Shown: positions 15,280 to 24,330 of the stretch, in pieces | Numbering within the stretch: position 1 is the first letter of the stretch | Layout of the letters: every line of letters begins with the position of its first letter | Made by a program: the position numbers and the translations under genes | DNA from: Leptospiraceae bacterium | GTDB taxonomy: Bacteria > Spirochaetota > Leptospiria > Leptospirales > Leptonemataceae | Length of the DNA stretch: 57,243 nucleotides | Reading direction: 5' to 3' | Assembly (NCBI GenBank): GCA_020441005.1 | Contig: JAGRNA010000046.1 | Span: forward strand, 1-57,243 | The notes under the pieces: generated by a model | What the model was told of the DNA's origin: nothing | The model's database searches: none | Seen by the model: the letters and a program-made list of their open reading frames with translations, nothing else

Positions 15280-16837
15280 GTCCGGAGCAGAGTATAGCGG
15301 TCGGACTTGTGGCACCTGCCATCCGGCATTTAATTGGAAGAAAATGGCCTGGGGCCTGGTTGTATTTGTGCTATTGCAACTCCTATGGCCTGGTTCCGGC
15401 TTTCATGCTGCTCCCCTGGATGGACAAGCTGAACCGATATCAGACATTGCCTTGCAAAAGTCCATTGTGCAGCTAAAGGTGTATCCGGTCTCGCGCAATT
15501 ATTTATATCCCTGGAGCAAACGGCCGGGTCAGCCGCTGACAGTTTTTGGCATAGTGGTGCCCCATAAGAGGGTGCTGGTGCGCGCTGAAGATGTGCGTTC
15601 AGCGGTGCTGATGCAGGCCCGCAAGTATTCGTCTTACGAACTGGCTGAGGCAAAAGTCGAGCACCTCGACATGGAATCCAACCTGGCGCTGGTTACGATC
15701 GATCAGCCGGGTTTTTTTGATGATTTATTGGCCCTGCCAGCCGGCCCGGATCTGGCGGTTGGCGCCACGGCAGTTGCGGTAAAGCTGGACAGCGTTTTTC
15801 AGGCCTATCGCGAGGATGTACGTATTCAGCGTCAAAAGGTCGTAGCAGACTTTGGTTTTACCCATTTGCCGGTCCAGGTTTGTCAGGGGGACGCTGATTT
15901 TGCCAGCGGAGGACTGATTATTGCCGGTCATACCCTGCGTGGCATGGTTGCCTATGCGAAATCGGGCACGATGGAGATTTTGCCCGTTTCAGTCATGAAT
16001 GAATATCGCAAGCGTGCTTTGGTTGGCCAACCTGCTTTTGCTTCGGCCGGGTTTTATCTGGGAAGCATGATCGATCCGGCTCGACGCGAGTACTACCAGA
16101 TGCCGGCCAATCTGAGTGGTGCTCTGGTCAAACGGGTATTGCCTGGTACTTCGGCCTGGAATGTATTGCAAAAGAACGATGTGTTGCTTGCGATTGACGG
16201 GAAACTGGTCGATAATGCCGGTTATATCGGCGATGCGCAGACTGGTCAAAAACTGCCCGCTCTGATGCACTTTGTCAAAGGTGGATCGAGTTTGCGTCAT
16301 CCCGGCGATGTGCTGCAACTACAAGTTCTGCGTAAGGGGCAACAGCAAACGCTTGAGATGACCCTGAAGGCTTATCGGGGTGGTGCGGAAAGGATCCCAT
16401 GGTTATTAAACGAGGAGCCGCCGTATCTGCTGGAGGGGGGATTCCTGTTTTTAGAATTGAGTCTACCCTTGTTACGTCAGGTGTATGGATCCGACTGGAA
16501 GGGCCGCAACCCCGAGTTATCCATGATTTTTAATTCGCGGCAATTCTATACAAAGCCCGGCCAGGACCGCATTGTGATTCTGGCCCAGGTTTTTCCCGAT
16601 CCGGTGACGCGTGGCTTTGAGGGCTTTCGAATGCAACCAGTGCGCCTGGTGAACGGCAAGGCACCCTTCAATTTAACGCGGATGCGCAAAATCATCGCTG
16701 ATCAGGTGAGTGCGGGCCAGGCCTTTTTGCATCTAGAGTTGTCCGGGGGACAGCAAATCGTTGTGGATCTGCAAAATCGGGATCAAATCAACCAGCGGAT
16801 TAAAGAACGCTATGCCATTCCGGCCAACGATACTTGA
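15269..16837 (+). CDS. HtrA-like pseudoprotease
   Basis: A product of 522 residues, paralogous to the preceding protease over most of its length (for example IVQLKVYPVSRNYLYPWS against IVKIEVRSFVYDYTKPWS). It has an N-terminal basic segment then a hydrophobic stretch (residues 27-48) serving as signal or anchor. The triad is lost: the His position is Glu107 in LVRAEDV and the Asp position is Asn138 in MESNLALV, while Ser213 in FASGGL remains without the GNSGGP context. A PDZ-like part follows (ALVKRVLPGTSAWNVLQKNDVLLAIDGK). It may be a regulatory or substrate-binding partner of the active enzyme; this is inferred. The chosen ATG overlaps the upstream gene by 11 bases; an ATG at 15242 is an alternative. 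Confidence 0.85.
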   Translation: MKNKSGAEYSGRTCGTCHPAFNWKKMAWGLVVFVLLQLLWPGSGFHAAPLDGQAEPISDIALQKSIVQLKVYPVSRNYLYPWSKRPGQPLTVFGIVVPHKRVLVRAEDVRSAVLMQARKYSSYELAEAKVEHLDMESNLALVTIDQPGFFDDLLALPAGPDLAVGATAVAVKLDSVFQAYREDVRIQRQKVVADFGFTHLPVQVCQGDADFASGGLIIAGHTLRGMVAYAKSGTMEILPVSVMNEYRKRALVGQPAFASAGFYLGSMIDPARREYYQMPANLSGALVKRVLPGTSAWNVLQKNDVLLAIDGKLVDNAGYIGDAQTGQKLPALMHFVKGGSSLRHPGDVLQLQVLRKGQQQTLEMTLKAYRGGAERIPWLLNEEPPYLLEGGFLFLELSLPLLRQVYGSDWKGRNPELSMIFNSRQFYTKPGQDRIVILAQVFPDPVTRGFEGFRMQPVRLVNGKAPFNLTRMRKIIADQVSAGQAFLHLELSGGQQIVVDLQNRDQINQRIKERYAIPANDT

Positions 16838-16918
16838 GACAAGCATAGCTCTGCTCGCCGGGTAGTGACCGAAGCTCCTGAATTGACCTGCTAGAAAGAA
16901 CGCGATGCGGCAGTTTTT

Positions 16919-17680
16919 TTAGCGCAATCGATATTGCATGCCGATACTGGCCCGGACCTGGCGTCCTAACAAGTCCTGATTTTCGGGAGTGTACTTTGCA
17001 ATTGGCAGCTCAAGAGACGCTTTCAAGCTGACACTGTCCATGCTGATTTCCATTGCAGAGTTCAGGAACATGAGCTCATGGGCTGACCCGGTAATCGGAT
17101 CGACTGTCTCGGGATGTACATCGACATAGCGGCTACCGAAGCCGATCAGCATTGTGACCGGGTAGTGGGCTTCCATTATCGAGTCCGCACTGACTGCCCT
17201 ACGGGTTCCTAGACCCATGCCCAGCAGGACGGCACCATCTAACAACTGCCTGTTTTGCCACGCGGGCGCCGCCAGAGGCTTGAATCCAAGCGCTTCCATG
17301 CCGAGCTTGATAAACAAACGATCGTGCAGCATGCTCCAGTAGCGAGCGAAATGGTAAGGTCGGGTGTTCCACTCCAGGGGGCCGTCTAATCCCGGGGTGG
17401 CTGTTTCTATCTCGCGGTAATAGTGACTCAAGGCCATTGACCGGCTGCTGGCAGCAATCGGCTCCAGCGGGTTGGTCGCGCTCCAGCCAGGCGTCGGCGA
17501 ACCGTCACTGACAATCATGTCCAGCGGTGGAATTACCGGATAACTCGTACCTGGCTGCTGATGCGGATTGGCTTGCAAGACCACGCTCACGATCAACAAG
17601 ATCGTGACAAGCAGCAGGGGCGTGGTAAACTGATGCCTGAAAGTCACAACGTTGATACTATCGTCGCAGGCCCGTGACAA
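16919..17680 (-). CDS. Probable outer-membrane or periplasmic protein
   Basis: A product of 253 residues, not assigned to a family. A hydrophobic segment at residues 19-37 followed by NPHQQPG suggests a cleaved signal peptide, perhaps after VLQA. The C-terminal half alternates polar and hydrophobic residues in possible beta strands (VTMLIGFGSRYVDVHPE, MEISMDSVSLKASLELPIAKY, VRASIGMQYRLR at the very end), resembling a small beta-barrel. It is the first minus-strand gene right of the par locus, convergent with the pseudoprotease gene and divergent from the ion-channel operon. Confidence 0.7.
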   Translation of the reverse strand: MSRACDDSINVVTFRHQFTTPLLLVTILLIVSVVLQANPHQQPGTSYPVIPPLDMIVSDGSPTPGWSATNPLEPIAASSRSMALSHYYREIETATPGLDGPLEWNTRPYHFARYWSMLHDRLFIKLGMEALGFKPLAAPAWQNRQLLDGAVLLGMGLGTRRAVSADSIMEAHYPVTMLIGFGSRYVDVHPETVDPITGSAHELMFLNSAMEISMDSVSLKASLELPIAKYTPENQDLLGRQVRASIGMQYRLR

Positions 17681-17763
17681 GTCTATCCATATTTTATGTT
17701 TTTAGCATTTTCTGAATGAATTTCAGGCCAATCAAATGCCGATTTTTGAAAGGTCATCAGGAT

Positions 17764-18702
17764 ATGGAAAGATATCGCTCAAAAATGCAGGAGTTTGTGG
17801 CCAAATTGTGGCACAATCCGAATATCCAGCAGCTGCCCCTTGGCCGCAAGGAAAATCACATCCTTGGCTTCATCCAGGAGAATCGTGATAATTTGCAGCA
17901 AGCCTTCAAAACAGAGGGTTTTTTCCCGGAGATTTCCTGGGACGATGCTGTGCGTTTGTTATTAACCGTCTTGACAGACTCTATTCTGGACATGGCCAGG
18001 CCACTCATCGACGAACTCCTGGAGCGGGTCAATCATCCTGAATTGCGTGATCACTTCGCCAGTGAGGGCGGTTTGAATGTGGATACGATCGCCTTGCGCG
18101 ACTACATACTGGACAAAATGCGCAACAAGCGGATGCGCGATCAGTATATCTCCGTGTTAGCCTCCCTTGAGGCCGGATTCTATCGGCGTTATTTGCCACC
18201 CGTGATCAGCTATCGCAAGCTGATTTATATCGAACTCGTACGCCGAGACCATCTGGGTATGTCGGCGGATGTTGTGGCCGACTATGTGGCCCTGGCAGCC
18301 CTGTTCCGGCCCCTGGGTTCCCTGCCGATTGATACCGCCAGCCAGAGTGGCGATGTGCTGATGCGCCATCAGCCCAACTCCCGTTCATACAAGGAAATAT
18401 ATAATCAAATTCGAGATCAGGTGAATACGGCGGCTAACCATGTGCCAGACTCGCTGCTGGAGACCGGATTACACAGCTCGTTAAGCGTCCTTGATCATCC
18501 GGACATACCAGGCTCCTCGCGTCTGATTAATATCTTCAGTACCCGGGCGCAGGAGTACGTGGCCAATCAGAAACTGGACCGCGGCGCAGAAACCCCGGAT
18601 AAATCATGGTTTAATATCAATCGCCGCACGGCGCGCTTGAGCGGCATGGACGTTCGTTTTTTGGAAGAGCTATATCTCATCGCTGGCGAAGAGGGCTGGT
18701 AA
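17764..18702 (+). CDS. Unknown helical cytoplasmic protein
   Basis: A product of 312 residues from the ATG at 17764 (MERYRSK); the frame is open to 17716, but the added residues look untranslated. It is rich in charged helices, with LLLTVLTDSILDMARPLIDELLERV and IYIELVRRDHLGMSADVVADYVALAALF, and has no membrane segment or signal. I recognise no domain. It lies 4 bases before the voltage-sensor-like gene and so probably heads the ion-signalling operon; a cytoplasmic partner of that protein is possible but unproven. Confidence 0.8.
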   Translation: MERYRSKMQEFVAKLWHNPNIQQLPLGRKENHILGFIQENRDNLQQAFKTEGFFPEISWDDAVRLLLTVLTDSILDMARPLIDELLERVNHPELRDHFASEGGLNVDTIALRDYILDKMRNKRMRDQYISVLASLEAGFYRRYLPPVISYRKLIYIELVRRDHLGMSADVVADYVALAALFRPLGSLPIDTASQSGDVLMRHQPNSRSYKEIYNQIRDQVNTAANHVPDSLLETGLHSSLSVLDHPDIPGSSRLINIFSTRAQEYVANQKLDRGAETPDKSWFNINRRTARLSGMDVRFLEELYLIAGEEGW

Positions 18703-18706
18703 GGTT

Positions 18707-19870
18707 ATGACCAATAAAAAAGACAAATTTAATCAGGACCATTTGCCTGCGTTTTTTGAGTATGCCATCTTGTTTATCATTATTGGCGTCATTGTATTGA
18801 TGGCTCTGGAAGACCTGGCAGTCGTTTATGTCTGGAGTCGTCAGACCCAGGTCGCTTTGACCTGGCTGGGTTTCCTCTTTGATATCATCTTTACGCTTGA
18901 GTTTTTGGCTCGTTCCATCGTGACGGCTCGGCGCGGCTTTTTTGGCCATTACTTTAAATTCCAGCGCGGTTGGGTGGATCTTTTGACCTCATTGCCCTTG
19001 TTGTTACTGGTATCGGGTCCGGCTGTAACGGCACTTCTGTTTCACGAGGCTGCCAGTGGCAGCGGCTTTTTTGTTATTTTACATATTCTCAAGACCGCCA
19101 AGGCAGTGCGGGTGACTCGTATTTTGCGACTGATTCGGGTTTTGAAAATCTTTGGCAAGATCCAGAATGCAGATTCGCAGATGACGAACCGGCATGTGGC
19201 CTTTGTTGCGACCAGCATTGTGATGGCTCTGGTAGTTGTGCTTATGGCGTCGCAATTTGTGCCCTTCTTGTCTATTGGAGATCATGCTCGCTACCAACAG
19301 AATCATTTAGCGTCTATCGAGCAAATCATGCCTTCGAAAGATAGCGTCCGGGAGCAACAAATAATTGGCCGTATTTTGGCAAATACACCGGCCTTTGCGG
19401 ACGTGATGGCTGTGCGCAAACAGGGCTCCGAATCCCTGCTGTACGAAAACGTCGGGCGGGCCGATATGGAATGGTATTTCTTTGAAGGTGGCCGCTTTTT
19501 AGCTCTAGGCGATACCGGCTATGAAGTACAATTGAGCACTCATTTGATGGATCGGGAACATGCCATGCTGAATTTATTTTGCCTGGTGACAATACTCGCT
19601 ATCGTGATGGTCCTGATGGTATTGTATTCCAGATCATTTGCACAGCAGGTCGCGGACCCGATCTATATTATGGACAAGGGTCTGCGAAACTGGGACTATA
19701 ATCTGGAGGTTCGCGTGGATCCGGATTATGCTAACGAGGAAGTGTTTCGGTTGGCAAAAGCTTACAATGAACGCTGGCTGACCATCAAGAATCAGATTCG
19801 TTCGTATCGGCAAAGTCGGGGAGGCGAGGAAGCAAGCAAGTCCATGTTGTCGATGGATGATATAATATGA
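18707..19870 (+). CDS. Voltage-sensor domain fused to a HAMP-like module, no pore
   Basis: A product of 387 residues. S1 lies about 15-36, S2 about 50-71 and S3 about 87-107. S4 lies about 125-151 with regular basic residues (KTAKAVRVTRILRLIRVLKIFGK), as in voltage-gated channels. A fifth membrane helix (163-186), an extracytoplasmic domain of about 100 residues and a sixth helix (285-307) follow. After it comes a HAMP-like segment (ADPIYIMDKGL ... NEEVFRLAKAYNERW) and a short tail. The pore loop and selectivity filter are absent. It therefore looks like a sensor that could pass membrane-potential changes to a HAMP output, not a channel; this is inference. It sits directly before the SthK-like channel gene. 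Confidence 0.85.
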   Translation: MTNKKDKFNQDHLPAFFEYAILFIIIGVIVLMALEDLAVVYVWSRQTQVALTWLGFLFDIIFTLEFLARSIVTARRGFFGHYFKFQRGWVDLLTSLPLLLLVSGPAVTALLFHEAASGSGFFVILHILKTAKAVRVTRILRLIRVLKIFGKIQNADSQMTNRHVAFVATSIVMALVVVLMASQFVPFLSIGDHARYQQNHLASIEQIMPSKDSVREQQIIGRILANTPAFADVMAVRKQGSESLLYENVGRADMEWYFFEGGRFLALGDTGYEVQLSTHLMDREHAMLNLFCLVTILAIVMVLMVLYSRSFAQQVADPIYIMDKGLRNWDYNLEVRVDPDYANEEVFRLAKAYNERWLTIKNQIRSYRQSRGGEEASKSMLSMDDII

Positions 19871-19918
19871 ATACCCAAAGGCCACACTGAAGACATTGCC
19901 CCGCCAGTGAAGGTTACT

Positions 19919-21262
19919 ATGTCGCCCGATTCAAAAAAGCTGATAGTAAACAAGTTGATCAACAGCGAACACGGCCTGAAAAAGCTGTGGGATTTGTATA
20001 TTGTTATCCTGACGGTGTTTTCTTCTATAGAGGTGCCGGCCCGTTTGGTCCTTGATTTTCCGGTGAACTACTGGTTGTTTGTGGTTGATCTGACTGTCAG
20101 CGGATCATTTATGCTGGATGTTTTGATTAATTTCATATCCATCAATCCGGATTTAAAAGGGCCGCAAAGCTTTCGCGTAGTATCGCGCAAGTATCTGAGT
20201 AGCTGGTTTTTAGTGGACTTTTTGTCTGCCATCCCCTTCGATTTATTTTTGGGCGGCAGCTTTACCTATGTCAATAAACTGCTGCGCCTTCTGCGATTGC
20301 TGCGTTTGTTGCGTCTCTTGCGGGTGGCTCAGTTTATGAACCACCTGAGTTCCTCCACGCGCTCGCTAAATCCGGTTTATTTGCGCCTGGCGTTCTTTGT
20401 TTTCTGGATCGGCCTGATGGCGCACTGGATTGCCTGCGGCTGGATCGCGCTGGGTTGGGGCTGGGAAGAAGATATTACCCGAACACGATTGTATTTGCGA
20501 TCGCTCTACTTTGCCATCACAACCTTGACAACAGTTGGTTATGGCGATATTACCCCGAGCACTAACGCGCAGACAATATTTGCTATTTTTGCGGAGCTGA
20601 TCGGGGCTGGCTTGTACGGCTACATTGTCGGTAATGTGGCTAGCCTGTTGGCGAATATCGATGTGGCCAAGGCACACTTCACAGAAAAGATGGAGCAAGT
20701 CACCGCTTTTCTGAAATATCGCAGCATTCCGGTTGATATCCAGCAACGCGTTCTGAGCTATTATAACTACCTGTGGGACAGTCGCATGGGGTATGACGAA
20801 AGCTCCGTAATCGAGGAGTTGCCGCCTTCGCTGCGCACCGAAGTGGCCCTGTATTTGAACCGGGATATTATAGAGAAAGTGCCTCTGTTTAAAGGGGCTA
20901 CCGATGAATTTGTGCGCGAAGTCGTCAATGTCCTGAAGCCGCAGGTATTTACACCAGGAGATTTTATAATCCGCAAGGGTGAAATCGGCGAGGAGATGTT
21001 TTTTATCAGCAGCGGCAGTGTCGAGGTCGTATCGGAAGATGGCAAGGCGGTGTACGCAACCCTGGGAGAGGGCGGCTATTTCGGCGAGATTGCGCTGGTC
21101 AACCGTGAGCCGCGCACAGCGAGTATTCGAGCCGCAGAGTATTGCGATATATACACCCTCAGTCGGGAGGCTCTCTACCGCATGCTGGACCGATTCGATG
21201 ATGTGAAGAGCCAGATGGAGGCTCTCGCACTGAAGCGTAAACGTGAATTGCAAGGCAACTAG
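19919..21262 (+). CDS. SthK-like cyclic-nucleotide-gated potassium channel
   Basis: A product of 447 residues from the ATG at 19919, with AAGG five bases upstream; a GTG at 19907 is less likely. Six membrane helices are visible. S4 is an unusually regular arginine ladder (LLRLLRLLRLLRLLR, 121-135), and the potassium selectivity filter TTVGYGD is at 204-210. A C-linker (about 245-320) leads to a cyclic-nucleotide-binding domain (about 321-430) with the phosphate-binding cassette FGEIALVNREPRTA at 388-401, including Arg399. The family includes the spirochaetal SthK channel, opened by cAMP. It should link cAMP to potassium flux. It lies in the operon with the voltage-sensor-HAMP protein and the cation exchanger. 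Confidence 0.93.
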   Translation: MSPDSKKLIVNKLINSEHGLKKLWDLYIVILTVFSSIEVPARLVLDFPVNYWLFVVDLTVSGSFMLDVLINFISINPDLKGPQSFRVVSRKYLSSWFLVDFLSAIPFDLFLGGSFTYVNKLLRLLRLLRLLRLLRVAQFMNHLSSSTRSLNPVYLRLAFFVFWIGLMAHWIACGWIALGWGWEEDITRTRLYLRSLYFAITTLTTVGYGDITPSTNAQTIFAIFAELIGAGLYGYIVGNVASLLANIDVAKAHFTEKMEQVTAFLKYRSIPVDIQQRVLSYYNYLWDSRMGYDESSVIEELPPSLRTEVALYLNRDIIEKVPLFKGATDEFVREVVNVLKPQVFTPGDFIIRKGEIGEEMFFISSGSVEVVSEDGKAVYATLGEGGYFGEIALVNREPRTASIRAAEYCDIYTLSREALYRMLDRFDDVKSQMEALALKRKRELQGN

Positions 21263-21314
21263 GGTTTTCTGGTTTTGATTGCCGATCTGGCGGCCTGGTT
21301 TTTTGTTACCTGCA

Positions 21315-22304
21315 ATGAGCGTTGTTATAGTTTATGTCCTGTTTATCCTCGGTTTTTTCTTCCTGATCTACGGGGCTGACTGGCTGGTCGATGGGGCCTC
21401 CAGTCTGGCCCGCCGGATGCAAATCTCTGATCTGGTCATCGGATTGACGATTGTCTCCTTCGGCACTTCAGCGCCGGAGCTGGCGGTCAACGTAATCGCC
21501 AGTTTCGATGGCAAAGCTAGTCTGGCGATCAGTAACATTTTGGGCAGCAATGTGGCCAACATTATGCTGGTTCTGGGTGCGTCCGCCCTGGTGCGACCAC
21601 TTTTGATTCAGAAAAACACCACCTGGAAAGAAATTCCGCTCAGTATCCTGGCCGGGGTGCTATTGGCGGTTTTACTGAACGACGTCCTGGTGGATAATTC
21701 CGGCACGAATGTGCTTTCGCGCGGCGATGGATTTGTGTTATCCGCATTTTTTATAATATTCATGTACTATACATTTAGCCTGGTCAGCGGTGGCGAACAG
21801 GAGCTTTCCGAATCAGACTCTGAAGAACACGGCACAGAAATCCCGGTCTGGCGGGCCATCGTGATGAGCGTAGCGGGCTTGATTGCCCTGCCGGTGGGCG
21901 GTAACTGGATCGTGGACGGTGCGGTCCAGATCGCGCAGGATATCGGCCTGTCCGAATCCGTCATCGGGGTTGTGATTGTGGGCGTGGGCACATCCTTACC
22001 CGAGCTGGCGGCCTCGGTGATGGCGGCCTATAAAGGTAAAACGGATATTGCCGTTGGTAACGCAGTCGGATCCAATATTTTCAATATTTTCTGGGTGTTG
22101 GGACTCAGCGCGATGATTCGGCCCTTGCCTTTTGATATACAAATGAATGCAGACCTCATGATGGTGATCACCGCGAGCGTGCTGCTGTTTGCCTTTACTT
22201 TGATTGGTAAAAATCGACGGGAACTGAGCCGGGGTGAGGGGATGCTCTTCTTGCTGGGCTATGCGGCTTACCTGATCTACCTGTTTACCTTTCATCGCAC
22301 TTGA
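21315..22304 (+). CDS. CaCA-family Na+/Ca2+ exchanger
   Basis: A product of 329 residues and about ten membrane helices. Both alpha repeats of the CaCA family are present: SFGTSAPELAVN with ISNILGSNVANIMLVLG in the first half, and GVGTSLPELAAS with VGNAVGSNIFNIFWVLG in the second, including the ion-binding Glu and Asn positions. These inner-membrane antiporters exchange calcium for sodium or protons (YrbG type). The ATG at 21315 gives the usual N-terminus; no strong ribosome-binding site is seen. An acidic cytoplasmic loop (about 165-180, SESDSEEHGTE) separates the halves. It lies 52 bases after the channel gene and overlaps the next gene (TTGA), so it probably shares their transcript. Confidence 0.95.
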   Translation: MSVVIVYVLFILGFFFLIYGADWLVDGASSLARRMQISDLVIGLTIVSFGTSAPELAVNVIASFDGKASLAISNILGSNVANIMLVLGASALVRPLLIQKNTTWKEIPLSILAGVLLAVLLNDVLVDNSGTNVLSRGDGFVLSAFFIIFMYYTFSLVSGGEQELSESDSEEHGTEIPVWRAIVMSVAGLIALPVGGNWIVDGAVQIAQDIGLSESVIGVVIVGVGTSLPELAASVMAAYKGKTDIAVGNAVGSNIFNIFWVLGLSAMIRPLPFDIQMNADLMMVITASVLLFAFTLIGKNRRELSRGEGMLFLLGYAAYLIYLFTFHRT

Positions 22305-23887
22305 GCCGACCGGTGAAACGGGAGGGTGTCCGCCGGTCGGCGCTGCGGCCCCTGTTGTGGTTGCTCGCCCTGCTGATTCTGCTGGATCGAGCCATTTTTG
22401 GCTACGGCTTGTGGCAATTGCCGGATGAGAGCGCCTGGGCCGGCCAGGCTCATTATCATTTCGAACACCGTCTGCGGCATTTACAAGCCGGATCCCGGGC
22501 GGATCCGTTAGTCTTAATTGTGGGCTCCTCCGTTGCCCTCTACGGCTACCTGCCGGCTCAAATCGAAACTGCCCTGAATCGAGTCCTCGCGGCTCAAAAC
22601 GTCCGGGCAGTACGGGTGCGCATGCTGGCGCACCAGGGCATGACCCCCATGCATCTTTTGGCCTATCAAAGGCGTGTGCAGGCCCTCCATCCACTTGTGA
22701 TTGTGTATGCGATCAATCCGATCGACCTCCGTCTGGAGAAGCCGCTTGTCCACCAGGACGCGCAGCGCATTCAAGTCGGTCACCCGGAGCGTTCGGCAGC
22801 GCTCATGCGTTACAGCCGATCCATTGCCAGTGGTTCTGAGTTGATGGCTCTGGCTCCCCGGCGCACTCTGCAGTTGTACGGGTCGGCCCTGTCAGGGGAT
22901 ACCAGGTTGGCCCTTGCCAATGCGGTTCTATGGCAAAGCTGGCGCTATCGCAATCTCTTGCAGCCAGCACTGGCCGAGCAACTTGACAATCACTGGGCTA
23001 GCGGCCGCCATTACCATTATTATGCCGGCCGATTTGTGACCGGAGTCAGTCGTACGGGGTGGTTGGCGCCAGAATTCAGGATCCGCATCAACCAGGTTTT
23101 GGTGGAGCAGGGCGTGCGTGTCCAGGTCCCGGCAGAGCTCTTTCGAGATCAGGCCGGTGCTGTAATGCAATACCGCTATTGTCCGGCAGGCTCAGAGCCT
23201 TGTCGTCAAGGGGAGTTAGACTTGCGTCCCGGCTGGCAAATCCTGGCTTTAGGAAAGCCGCTCAAAGTCGGTGATGAAATATACGGCCGGGTGGAGCCTG
23301 CCTGGTATGACCCCATCAGCGCCGATCAACGCAGTTTGCGATTGCCCCGCAATTTTGGTTTGGCTGCCCCCGCCCGCCGGGGGGACCAGGAGCACAGACC
23401 CCTGCGTTTTGAGGATCAACAATATATTCGCATGAGCCCTGCTGAGTACCGTCAGGCCTTTGAGCGGCGAGTGCTGGCTTTTGACCGGCGCGGCATGGAG
23501 TATCTGCAGGCGATCCGTGACGCGCGAATTTACTGGTCGGGGCGCAGTTTTGATCCCGAGATCCCAACCTGGCGGGCTTTTCGCGAGTGGCGCCGTCAGG
23601 AGTTGGCCACCAGTCGCAGTCTGATTGTGATTAACACCGCCGAAAACCCGCTGAGCCAGGCCTGGTTTGGGACATCGCGCTGGTACAAAACCTGGTTGGC
23701 AGAATTGACTGACGTGGACCCAACCCAGGCAGATCGGTATGCTTTTTTTGATTGGCATGCAGCCCTGGACATGCGCTATTTTTATGATTATAATCATCCG
23801 GTTTACGCTGGTGCCCAGGCTCTCAGTGAGCGATTGGTCCAGCCCCTGGCACGAGCTGTAATCGCGGCCGAGTCGGGATTGCATTGA
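22301..23887 (+). CDS. Membrane-anchored SGNH-hydrolase-like protein
   Basis: A product of 528 residues starting at a TTG whose last two bases overlap the exchanger stop (TTGA). An N-terminal anchor (LLWLLALLILLDRAIFGYG, about 18-36) is followed by an SGNH-type pattern: VLIVGSSVALYGY (about 70-82) holding the candidate nucleophile Ser in GSS, and YDYNHPVYAGAQ near residue 488-499 in place of the usual DxxH block. The middle, residues 200-380, is not recognised. Such proteins act outside the inner membrane as esterases or acyltransferases on glycans, like AlgX/AlgJ and DUF1574 proteins. Two relatives lie in the MBOAT cluster at 31.8-37.2 kb. The substrate is unknown. Confidence 0.75.
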   Translation: MSRPVKREGVRRSALRPLLWLLALLILLDRAIFGYGLWQLPDESAWAGQAHYHFEHRLRHLQAGSRADPLVLIVGSSVALYGYLPAQIETALNRVLAAQNVRAVRVRMLAHQGMTPMHLLAYQRRVQALHPLVIVYAINPIDLRLEKPLVHQDAQRIQVGHPERSAALMRYSRSIASGSELMALAPRRTLQLYGSALSGDTRLALANAVLWQSWRYRNLLQPALAEQLDNHWASGRHYHYYAGRFVTGVSRTGWLAPEFRIRINQVLVEQGVRVQVPAELFRDQAGAVMQYRYCPAGSEPCRQGELDLRPGWQILALGKPLKVGDEIYGRVEPAWYDPISADQRSLRLPRNFGLAAPARRGDQEHRPLRFEDQQYIRMSPAEYRQAFERRVLAFDRRGMEYLQAIRDARIYWSGRSFDPEIPTWRAFREWRRQELATSRSLIVINTAENPLSQAWFGTSRWYKTWLAELTDVDPTQADRYAFFDWHAALDMRYFYDYNHPVYAGAQALSERLVQPLARAVIAAESGLH

Positions 23888-24025
23888 TTGTACCGGTCTG
23901 CACCAGGATCCTGATTTTTTGTATGAAGCTATTTTCTTCTATAATAATCCGCTACGGCTTAATTGCCCCATGGCACCCGAATTTGTGTTTGACGACAGCC
24001 ACTTGCAGCGATACCTAGTGCCCCC

Positions 24026-24328
24026 ATGAATAAGAAAAGTGTATTTTTGGTCGTAGCAATGGTTGCCGGCCTGTCGCTCGCTGCTTGCGGCAAGGATAAG
24101 CCGGACCCGGGCAAGTTTGCCGAGGTTTGTAGTGATGTGGCCAAGTGTGACGTTAACAAGACCAACCCGATGTTGAATCCTGAGTCCTGCACCAAGATGC
24201 TGGCCGGAATCGAAGAGAAAATGGGTGATAAAGTGAATGTGATTGTTGACTGTATCAAAGCTCAATCATGTGAACAAAAAGATATGATGGGCTGTATGCA
24301 AAAAAGCGCCGGCATGATGCTGCCCTGA
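24026..24328 (+). CDS. Six-cysteine lipoprotein, copy 1
   Basis: A product of 100 residues. The signal peptide (MNKKSVFLVVAMVAGLSLAAC) ends in a clear lipobox, LAAC, so the mature protein is probably lipidated at Cys21. The mature part has a spaced cysteine pattern C-x5-C ... C ... C-x5-C-x7-C (CSDVAKC, SC, DCIKAQSC, GC), suggesting disulfides in the periplasm or at the surface. The following gene encodes a relative with the same spacing. Similar small Cys-rich lipoproteins are known in Leptospira; their function is not established. No ribosome-binding site is obvious before the ATG. Confidence 0.85.
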   Translation: MNKKSVFLVVAMVAGLSLAACGKDKPDPGKFAEVCSDVAKCDVNKTNPMLNPESCTKMLAGIEEKMGDKVNVIVDCIKAQSCEQKDMMGCMQKSAGMMLP

Positions 24329-24330
24329 TT

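Noticed and set aside
20366..21253. Minus-strand open frame of 295 codons
   Set aside because: Antisense of the cyclic-nucleotide-gated channel gene, whose motifs are unambiguous on the plus strand.
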